Of a stretch of DNA of 56,686 nt, positions 50,537-56,686 are shown in pieces. This DNA is from Bacillota bacterium (GTDB taxonomy: Bacteria > Bacillota > Bacilli > Paenibacillales > NBRC-103111), in NCBI GenBank assembly GCA_023393235.1, contig JAEWMH010000134.1, positions 1-56,686 on the forward strand, given 5' to 3'. Position numbers and translations under genes: made by a program. Within the stretch, counting starts at the first letter, position 1. Each line of letters begins with the position of its first letter. The notes beneath the pieces were generated by a model. That model was not told where the DNA came from. It ran no database searches and worked only from the letters and a program-made list of their open reading frames with translations.

Positions 50537-52267
50537 TTACACGTTCACGGGACCGCCGCCAGCGTCGCGCCATTCCTGCCTGAACTGGCGGATGGAGGCC
50601 TGCCGCCTGCTGCGCTCCGGGCTAACCGCCTTTGCCGCCACCTCGTACAGCGCTCCGCTAAGCGGCCACCCTTCCCGCGTCCGGTCCGCCCCGGCGAACA
50701 GAACAAAAGCGGTAGCGCCCATCAGATAAACATTGGTCACTTCGTCAATGCCCGCCCCCAGCTGAAGCTCCTCCGGCGCCATAAACCGGGACGAGCCCCA
50801 CATCCGGCCCATCCGGTTGGCGTAAGGCTGCTTGGCATACAGATCAATATCGCAGATGACGGTTTTTGCCAGGCCGAAATCGTACATGATGCTGCCGTCA
50901 TAAAAATCAACGGCCACATACCCCTTTTCCGCCACATGGGCATGAAAGTCCATGATATCACTAAACACAGACAGCCGGGTTTCCTGAGGCATCTGCTGGA
51001 ATTTCTTTCTGGACCGGGGATACTGTCTGCCCATACATTCCGCATCGCTCCACTCAAAAACCACGGCATACCCCCCACCGGCTTCCTCCGCCCGGAGCAA
51101 ACGAACCAGATGAGGATGGGCCAGCTCTTGATAAACCGGCACGGAGGCCTTCAGCCTCCCGATGGCGTCCTCCGGTGCTCCGTCATACCGCAACGCGGGT
51201 GCTCCGGCAAACTTAATGAACAGCCGCTCCCCGTCCTTTTCCACGCCAAAGCAAATATTCCCGGAATCCTGGTCATCGAAAATCTTGAAGACCCGGCCGT
51301 ATCCACTTATGAAGGAAAGGTCAAAAGGGTCCTTCAACCGGCAGGGCACACCGTCCAGATATTGGAGGTATGGCTCCCCCAGATACCACACGGGCACCGG
51401 ATTGTCCATGTTGTCAAACCAGGCCAGCACCTGCGCCGCCTGCTTAAGCATCACCGCTACCTCCTCCTCCCCGAAGGGCATGGCCCAGGGGATGGACGAC
51501 AGCGCATTGGTCGCAATATAAAATGCCAGCAGCCGGAAGAACAGTTCCGGAGGTCTGCCCCCGAAATAGCCGTTCAGCTGCCCCGTGGCAAAATGCGGGC
51601 TGACCGTCGCACACCACACAATCCGGTTGAATTCCTCCCACGGATCGCCGAAATCGCAACGGTCGAAGTCGATTACGGACAGCTCGCCCTCCCGGGAAAT
51701 CACCATATTGCCTACATGGTAGTCGCCATGCTGATAACATTGGGGACGGTTGGCCAGGAGATGGAAATTCTCCTCCAGATAGCCGATGATCCGTTCATCC
51801 CCGTCGAACCGGATGCCGCAGGCCTGATACTTTTCCATTTTGCTTCTGGCTTTTCTTCCGAACCGCTGCTCCCAGTCCTCCAGCTCAGGTGGAGCCGGAA
51901 GGGAATGGATGAACCTTAGAATCTGACCCGATCGCCAGCCCAGCGCATACTGCTCTGTTTCCGCCAGGCCCGGCAGCACAGCCTCCGCATCCTCCCCCTC
52001 GCACCAGGAAAAAAGAGAATACACACTCTGCCCGTCCTCACATTCTCCGAACTCCACCGGCTGCGGCATGGGCACTCCCAATGCGGCGGCTTTGCGCATC
52101 ATGTCAAATTCCCGTTTCCTGCGGGAACCCGCCGACGCATTGGCTACACGCAGAAGGAACACTGTACCGTCCGCCGTTTCGGCCACAAATTTTTTGTCGC
52201 TGGAAAACCCCTTCTGAAGCGGCTCCATTTTCACAAACCGGCCTTCAAAATCTCTAAGCCTCTCCAT
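50537..52267 (-). CDS. Two-kinase fusion: APH-like phosphotransferase plus protein-kinase-like domain
   Basis: A 576-residue cytoplasmic protein with two kinase folds. Residues about 15-285 are aminoglycoside-phosphotransferase-like: the catalytic loop is HGDYHVGN (180-187) and the metal-binding motif VIDFDRCDFGDP (198-209). Residues about 318-565 resemble a Ser/Thr protein kinase: Lys352 in FIKFAG, Asp454 in the loop AVDFYDGS where Ser459 stands at the usual Asn position, Asp473 in CDIDLY, and an activation segment ending FMAPEE. The substrate of neither half is known. AAGGAGG precedes the ATG. Divergent from a WYL regulator. It could act on an antibiotic, sugar or protein; sequence does not decide. 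Confidence 0.82.
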   Translation of the reverse strand: MERLRDFEGRFVKMEPLQKGFSSDKKFVAETADGTVFLLRVANASAGSRRKREFDMMRKAAALGVPMPQPVEFGECEDGQSVYSLFSWCEGEDAEAVLPGLAETEQYALGWRSGQILRFIHSLPAPPELEDWEQRFGRKARSKMEKYQACGIRFDGDERIIGYLEENFHLLANRPQCYQHGDYHVGNMVISREGELSVIDFDRCDFGDPWEEFNRIVWCATVSPHFATGQLNGYFGGRPPELFFRLLAFYIATNALSSIPWAMPFGEEEVAVMLKQAAQVLAWFDNMDNPVPVWYLGEPYLQYLDGVPCRLKDPFDLSFISGYGRVFKIFDDQDSGNICFGVEKDGERLFIKFAGAPALRYDGAPEDAIGRLKASVPVYQELAHPHLVRLLRAEEAGGGYAVVFEWSDAECMGRQYPRSRKKFQQMPQETRLSVFSDIMDFHAHVAEKGYVAVDFYDGSIMYDFGLAKTVICDIDLYAKQPYANRMGRMWGSSRFMAPEELQLGAGIDEVTNVYLMGATAFVLFAGADRTREGWPLSGALYEVAAKAVSPERSRRQASIRQFRQEWRDAGGGPVNV

Positions 52268-52332
52268 CCGTCACGCCTCCTTATGCTGTAAAACGTATGT
52301 TTAGGGCACCACTCCGGACAATCAGTTTGCTG

Positions 52333-52371
52333 ATTATACCATATTGCGCAACCGGTAGATGAGAGTATACT
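52333..52371. promoter_or_regulatory. Divergent promoters between the two-kinase gene and the WYL regulator
   Basis: Minus strand: TGG-TATAAT (-10 at 52338-52333), an extended -10 promoter for the kinase gene. Plus strand: TTGCGC (52344-52349), 16-base spacer, TATACT (52366-52371) for the WYL gene. The two overlap, so they would compete. An inverted repeat AATCAG-TTTG-CTGATT (52320-52335) touches the minus -10 box and may be the regulator's site. Confidence 0.55.
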
Positions 52372-52414
52372 TTTTTTATAGTGAAATAAGCGACAGGAGG
52401 CTGGCAAAAAAAGC

Positions 52415-53347
52415 ATGAGCAACTGGCACCGGGTGATCTGGATCGACGGAAGGCTCCGGGCGGAGGCCTACCCCAATTGTCAGGCCATTGCCGATGAATT
52501 CGGCATTTCCCTCCGGCAGGCGGCGCGGGATGTGGAATATCTCCGGGATTCTCTGGGGGCGCCCGTGGAATATTGCCGCAAAAACAAAGGCTACCATTAT
52601 ACCGAGGCTACCTTCGCCCTGCCTGCCATGCTGCTGACGGCCTCCCAGGCGCGGAATCTCTCGTACTTATCCTACCGGTACGAAAAAACCGGAGATCCCG
52701 AGTCCCTGGGCATGGCGGAGCTGTTCCAGAAGCTGGCGGTGGGTGAGCTCCGGAAAGGGGAGGGCAGAGAGGAAACCGGCGGGCTCCTGGATAAGCCCAT
52801 TCCCGTACATACGATTCAAACCATGGAAACGGAGAAATTTGAGCTGCTGGCCCGGGCGATCCGTTTGCAGATCAAGGTCCGGCTGGATGTCCGGGAGCAG
52901 GGGGAGATCAGAAGGCTGGAGCATTTTGCGCCAATGCAGCTGTTTCCCTATGATTCCGAGAACTGTCTGTTGGGCTTCGACGAAGCTGCCGGTATGATCC
53001 GGCTGATGTTCCTCCGTTCTGTGGCCAATGTATCCCTGCGCGGGGAGCGGTATGCCATTTCCCCTTTGGTAGGGGCGGGGGAGGTTGTGCCCGTAGCGGC
53101 GGAGGAGCCGTATTCCGCAGTGATTTACATGGCTGTGCCGGAGTATTTGCCCTTGCTGCGGCACCGGTATGAACAGCTGGAGGGGCGGCGCTACCGGGTG
53201 TTTTTCCGGGATGCGGAAAGTCTGGGTTCGGTACTGCTGGGCTGCGCCTGCGAATACCGGATCGAACGGCCCGGGTGGCTGCGCAATATGATGCAGAACC
53301 GGCTTCGGCATATGCAGGCTTCTTTTGAGGGGAATGTGCTTCCATAA
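52415..53347 (+). CDS. WYL-domain transcriptional regulator
   Basis: A 310-residue regulator. An N-terminal winged helix-turn-helix of DeoR/HTH_11 kind is about 1-70 (CQAIADEFGISLRQAARDVEYLRD), and a WYL-type ligand-binding domain is about 130-235 (FELLARAIRLQIKVRLDV; LFPYDSENCLLGF). A WCX-like tail follows. WYL regulators sense nucleic acids or nucleotides, or other ligands. AGGAGG is 14 bases before the ATG, a long spacing. It heads the run WYL - C39-like - DinB-like - WYL and is divergent from the kinase fusion. Confidence 0.8.
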   Translation: MSNWHRVIWIDGRLRAEAYPNCQAIADEFGISLRQAARDVEYLRDSLGAPVEYCRKNKGYHYTEATFALPAMLLTASQARNLSYLSYRYEKTGDPESLGMAELFQKLAVGELRKGEGREETGGLLDKPIPVHTIQTMETEKFELLARAIRLQIKVRLDVREQGEIRRLEHFAPMQLFPYDSENCLLGFDEAAGMIRLMFLRSVANVSLRGERYAISPLVGAGEVVPVAAEEPYSAVIYMAVPEYLPLLRHRYEQLEGRRYRVFFRDAESLGSVLLGCACEYRIERPGWLRNMMQNRLRHMQASFEGNVLP

Positions 53348-53440
53348 AAAGAGTGCCGGAAAACCACGATGACATTATATGGCAGAGTGAAGTGTTAGGA
53401 TGGGGTTGTCGGACCGATCCCATTAGAAGGAGCGTGTGTT

Positions 53441-54661
53441 ATGAGCGTTGTGCTGAACCGGTTGAAGTACAGGAATTTTTGGGTGACCCGCCTGGGAGCA
53501 CTGAAGGCGTGTATGGAGTTTTTGGGCAAAACGGATTCGGATGCGTGGCTGTTCGGAGCCACTGGACATGCTTTTGTCCTAAATGTGGCGCCGGACGGCT
53601 GCAGCTCCGGGCCTACCGCATGGAACTGCGATATGATCACCAATCTGGCCCATAATCTGGGGGTCAGCGTCAATGCGGTGAACAGCTGGAGAACGGAGCA
53701 TGATTTTGCCCTCAAGCAAAAAATCGCCTGGGAAAACACCAAACGGGCCCTGGACAAGGGACTGCCCTGCTACGGCTGGGAGCTGGGGATTGCGGAGTTC
53801 TATACCATTTGCGGCTATAACGACCATGGTTATCTGTATAAAGGCATCGGTACCCCCACGCTGCAGTTTACGGCGGATATGGGCGTATGGGAGGAGATTG
53901 TCCGGGAGGAGGACGGCCCGCTATTACGTGAGGCCTTCGCCGCACAAGGGATCACGCTTGACGGAGGTGTCAGCTTCGCACCCGGCGGCTACGGGGACAT
54001 TGTGATCCGCTGCCAAGGGGTGGAGGGGGAGTTCTGCGCGTTTCCCATGAACGGGCGGGTGCAAATCCATGACGACTATTCCCGTCACAGTGAGGGGTAT
54101 AAGCCGTGGGAGGAGCTGGGGAATACTCCCGTAGGCTGGCTTCATGCGGGCTGGCTGGAGGCAGGGGCGGCGTCCGATGATTTTACCACTGTGCTCGAGG
54201 CGTTGGAGTTTGCAGTGGAGTTCGCCGGCAATCCCTCCAAGTGGGTAATGCCCGGCTACAAATCCGGTTTGCCCGGTTATGACAATTGGCTTCATGCCGT
54301 GGAGCATGCGCCGGAGGAGGCTGACCCCGAAGGCTTGGCCTATAACGGAGAGGTGTGGGCGGAATGCCGCCGTTATGCGGGAGCGTTCCTGGATGAGGCG
54401 GCGGACCGGATCGGCGGTGCTGCGGGAGTGCTGCTGCGTGAGGCAGCGGGGCCATATAAGGAGGCTGCTGGAGAACTGGTCCGGTACCGGAACCTGATGC
54501 CGTTTTTTGGCCGGAAGCCAGGAATGCCGACAGAGCTCCGCCGGGAGCTGACGGATGCGCTGGTGAACGCACGGAAAGCGGAGGAAGCAGGGCTGGCCGC
54601 ATTGAAGAAAGCCTATCTCGCCATGGAAACGGCTGCTTCTGCAGGTTCTAGGCTTCCATGA
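53441..54661 (+). CDS. BtrH/C39-peptidase-like papain-fold protein of unknown function
   Basis: A 406-residue cytoplasmic protein. The N-terminal half (about 15-160) resembles BtrH N-terminal/C39-like papain folds: a cysteine in LKACMEFLGK near residue 24, GATGHAF after it, and the later strand FYTICGYNDHGYLY. BtrH moves an acyl group onto an aminoglycoside in butirosin synthesis; true C39 proteases cut leader peptides. Neither role is shown here. The C-terminal third (about 300-400) is helical and Ala/Glu-rich. GAAGGAG precedes the ATG; 93 bases after the WYL gene. Confidence 0.55.
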   Translation: MSVVLNRLKYRNFWVTRLGALKACMEFLGKTDSDAWLFGATGHAFVLNVAPDGCSSGPTAWNCDMITNLAHNLGVSVNAVNSWRTEHDFALKQKIAWENTKRALDKGLPCYGWELGIAEFYTICGYNDHGYLYKGIGTPTLQFTADMGVWEEIVREEDGPLLREAFAAQGITLDGGVSFAPGGYGDIVIRCQGVEGEFCAFPMNGRVQIHDDYSRHSEGYKPWEELGNTPVGWLHAGWLEAGAASDDFTTVLEALEFAVEFAGNPSKWVMPGYKSGLPGYDNWLHAVEHAPEEADPEGLAYNGEVWAECRRYAGAFLDEAADRIGGAAGVLLREAAGPYKEAAGELVRYRNLMPFFGRKPGMPTELRRELTDALVNARKAEEAGLAALKKAYLAMETAASAGSRLP

Positions 54662-54715
54662 CATTATCCGGCCTGCGGCTTGGACCATGTTGTTTCAGAG
54701 TAGGGGTGGGTACAG

Positions 54716-55420
54716 GTGGAGCTGCTGCAGCGCAACGAGTGGAACCGGCAGCATAAGAATTTGAATGAAATCATCGGTAAATCCGGGGAGCATAGCAGGG
54801 CAGTGGAACAGTTTCTGGCTCTGCATGAATGGCTGTATCCGGAGGAAATGAGCGGCTGCGGGTTCCTCACCTATGAGGATGGGGTGCTGGAGAGTTTGGA
54901 GGAGGGGACCTTCCGTGCTTATCCCGCCCCTTCTCCGGATACAGAAAATTCCATCGCCTGGCATCTCTGGCATCTTGCCCGGGTGGAGGATATGACCATG
55001 AACCTTCTGGTTGCCGGCGGGCGGCAGGTGCTTCATGAAGGGAGCTGGCCGGAGAGGTTGGGCATTCCTTTTGAACACAGCGGCAACGCTATGGGAAAAA
55101 AGGAGATAGCGGAGCTCAGCGCCGGAATCCGCAGGGAGGAGCTGCGAGCCTACCGGATTGCCGTAGGCAGGCAAACCAGGCGGATCATTGCTTCGCTGGA
55201 GCCCGGCGCCTTCCGGGAAAAGGTCCGGCCGGAGCGGATTGAGCGGTTGTTCGAGGAAGGGGCAGTGCTTCCGGAAGCCAGGTGGATTGCCGATTATTGG
55301 GCTAAAAAGACGCTGGGCGGCCTTGTGCTTATGCCTGCAACCCGGCACCATCTGGTGCACGTGAACCGGTGCGCCCAGATTAAGCAGAGGCTTCAAGGCG
55401 GGAGCATGCGGAGTTTATAG
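54716..55420 (+). CDS. DinB-like four-helix-bundle protein
   Basis: A 234-residue protein of the DinB/YfiT-like putative metalloenzyme superfamily. SIAWHLWHLARVEDM carries the first histidines, and MPATRHHLVHVNRCAQIK near the C-terminus supplies the others. Such proteins include thiol transferases and many of unknown function. It starts with GTG at 54716 behind an AGGGGTGGG stretch. It follows the BtrH-like gene by 54 bases, so probably the same transcript. Confidence 0.75.
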   Translation: MELLQRNEWNRQHKNLNEIIGKSGEHSRAVEQFLALHEWLYPEEMSGCGFLTYEDGVLESLEEGTFRAYPAPSPDTENSIAWHLWHLARVEDMTMNLLVAGGRQVLHEGSWPERLGIPFEHSGNAMGKKEIAELSAGIRREELRAYRIAVGRQTRRIIASLEPGAFREKVRPERIERLFEEGAVLPEARWIADYWAKKTLGGLVLMPATRHHLVHVNRCAQIKQRLQGGSMRSL

Positions 55421-55440
55421 GAGCATATGGGGATGGTTGG

Positions 55441-55540
55441 GAGCAGGTAGGAGCAGGTAGGAGCAGGTAGGACTAGGTAGGAGAAGACAGAGCAGACAGA
55501 AGTAGGCAGAAGTAGGCAGAAGTAGGCAGAAGTAAACAGA
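55441..55540. repeat. Ten-unit 10-bp tandem repeat
   Basis: Three exact GAGCAGGTAG units are followed by variants and then three exact AGTAGGCAGA units, all on a 10-base register across 100 bases. It lies in the 202-base gap between the DinB-like and second WYL genes, with no gene inside. One unit is close to one helical turn. Confidence 0.88.
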
Positions 55541-55622
55541 GTATATAGAAAAGCTTCGGAGCTGGCAGGAAGCGCATTTCTATGGCGACAGCCTTTTAGG
55601 CGGGGAAGAAGGGGACGGATTT

Positions 55623-56686
55623 ATGCGCATGGACAGGCTGTTGAATATGGTGGCGCTGCTGGCGAACCGCCGGCAGATGAAGGCCCAGGAGCTGGCCGAG
55701 TATTTTGACGTGTCTGTTCGCACCGTTTACCGGGACGCGGATACCATCAGCCTGGCGGGTTTTCCCATTGTCTCGTATCCCGGTGCCGGGGGCGGGCTCG
55801 GTATTGCCGAGGGTTTCCGGCTGGACCGGACGGTGCTGTCGGAGGAGGAGCTCTCCAGTGTGCTGCTGGCTCTGCACAGCACCTCCGGCCTGTGGCCCGG
55901 CGAAACCGGCTCCGCCGTCCTGGAGAAGCTGAAGGCGGTGCTGGCAGGCGCGTGCCAGGAGGAGGCGGGGCATACCCGGCTCTTGGAGGGGATGGACAGC
56001 CTGCACTTCGATCATACGCCGTGGAACCGTCCCGGAGGTTACACGGAGGAGCTGGCGCTGCTGCGGCAGGGTATTGAGGCCTGCCGTCTGGTCCGTTTCC
56101 GCTATTTCAGCGCCGGGGGAGAAGCGGGAGAACGCCTGGTAGAGCCCTATACCCTGGTGCTGAAAAGCGGTCAGTGGTACCTCTATGCCTACTGCCTGCT
56201 CCGTCAAGGCTTCCGGCTGTTCCGGCTTTCCCGGATACGGGAGCCGGAGGTAACGGCGGAGCAGTTCCGGCGTCGTGAGACGGAGCCGGAGTCTCTGCCA
56301 TGGAACAACCACTGGCCCATGGAAGGCAGCCTGGTGGAGCTGAAGCTGCGGTTTCCCGCACGGCTGCTGCCCCTGACCGAGGAGTGGTTCGGTGGCGGGG
56401 TGGTGCGCGTGGAGCCGGCGAGGGTGTCGGGACGGATGGAGACAGACTGCAGGGCGGCAAAGCCTGTGCCCGGGGGGACAGCGGCGGGAGAGTTTGACGA
56501 GGCTGGCGAGATCGGTGGACAGGGAGTAACTGGTAAGCCGGGAGTAGCTGAAGGGTCTAAGGTTACTGGAGAGCTAGGGATGGTTGGCCAATCGGAAATA
56601 GCTGAAGAGTCTGAGATGGCTGGAGTGCCGGAGATAACTGAAGAGTCTGAGATAACTGGAGAGCCGGAGATAGCTGAAGAGCCGGA
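55623..56686 (+). CDS. WYL-domain transcriptional regulator with acidic repeat insertion, incomplete at window end
   Basis: The frame stays open from ATG 55623 to the last base (354 codons seen). Residues 1-60 are a DeoR-type HTH (MDRLLNMVALLANRRQMKA; VSVRTVYRDADTI). About 60-230 is the WYL region, with LVRFRYFS and LVLKSGQWYLYAYCLLRQ. The C-terminal WCX strand begins near 240 (VELKLRFPARLLPL). At about 278 normal sequence gives way to a Gly/Glu/Ile-rich repeat with units such as SEITGEPEIAEE that runs to the edge. The repeat sits inside the usual WCX domain, so it looks like an expansion into a loop. The true C-terminus is outside the window. Confidence 0.82.
   Translation, partial: MRMDRLLNMVALLANRRQMKAQELAEYFDVSVRTVYRDADTISLAGFPIVSYPGAGGGLGIAEGFRLDRTVLSEEELSSVLLALHSTSGLWPGETGSAVLEKLKAVLAGACQEEAGHTRLLEGMDSLHFDHTPWNRPGGYTEELALLRQGIEACRLVRFRYFSAGGEAGERLVEPYTLVLKSGQWYLYAYCLLRQGFRLFRLSRIREPEVTAEQFRRRETEPESLPWNNHWPMEGSLVELKLRFPARLLPLTEEWFGGGVVRVEPARVSGRMETDCRAAKPVPGGTAAGEFDEAGEIGGQGVTGKPGVAEGSKVTGELGMVGQSEIAEESEMAGVPEITEESEITGEPEIAEEP

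Overview
The window looks like chromosomal DNA from a plant-biomass-degrading member of the Bacillota, most likely Paenibacillus or a close relative. The basis is GC-rich coding sequence with strong AAGGAGG-type ribosome binding sites, sigma-A promoters of TTGACA/TATAAT type, a T-box before proS, a guanine riboswitch before a purine permease, a FapR-type operator before a fabH gene, YesM/YesN-type two-component regulation with LplA/LplB/YtcP-type transporters, and secreted cellulases carrying CBM3 modules. There are no rRNA, tRNA, CRISPR, phage or transposase genes. The genus is inferred from gene content only.

Layout. 1-3380: histidine phosphatase, two small unknown proteins and a TPR-SMI1/KNR4 protein on +. 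3455-14127: a four-gene secreted cellulase operon on - (GH6, GH9, GH5, GH48; each with CBM3), read from a good promoter at 14497-14526 through a roughly 360-nt leader holding a catabolite-repression (cre) site. 14687-17064: a stalk-domain/DUF4163 secreted protein and a FapR-type-controlled fabH broken by a single-base frameshift. 17171-31265: a large MurNAc/peptidoglycan salvage locus. It contains murQ, a sugar ABC importer (SBP and two permeases), anmK, a GNAT, a PIG-L deacetylase homologue, a namZ-like exo-muramidase and a BadF-type amino-sugar kinase on -, with murR on - divergent from nagZ on +. 31367-36211: flavin-split-barrel protein, proS with T-box, AraC-GyrI regulator and YjbQ. 36648-38048: purine permease with guanine riboswitch. 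38184-49964: YesM/YesN, ABC importer, an (alpha/alpha)6 glycosidase, GH43 and GH52, probably (arabino)xylo-oligosaccharide uptake and hydrolysis. 50537-56686: a two-kinase fusion protein on -, divergent from a WYL regulator, a C39/BtrH-like protein, a DinB-like protein and a second WYL regulator that runs off the window.

How the genes fit together. The cellulases attack crystalline cellulose from both chain ends (GH48, GH6) and internally (GH9, GH5), and the GH52 locus takes up and cleaves xylan fragments. The MurNAc locus appears independent of the PTS: the ABC system would import unphosphorylated muro-sugars, cytoplasmic NagZ and NamZ would split them, the kinase and AnmK would make MurNAc-6-P, and MurQ would yield GlcNAc-6-P. 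A palindrome of the form GAAAT-N3-ATTTC recurs at both salvage promoters with the same spacing and is the best candidate MurR operator.

The intergenic DNA is unusually structured. A dispersed repeat related to AACGGA-N8-CCGCTATTTG occurs as two copies facing two or more inverted copies at three loci. In addition there are a seven-unit tandem array, a 152-bp palindromic MITE-like element inside the MurNAc operon, a 375-bp inverted-repeat element before proS, a 37-bp tandem repeat and a 10-bp tandem repeat.
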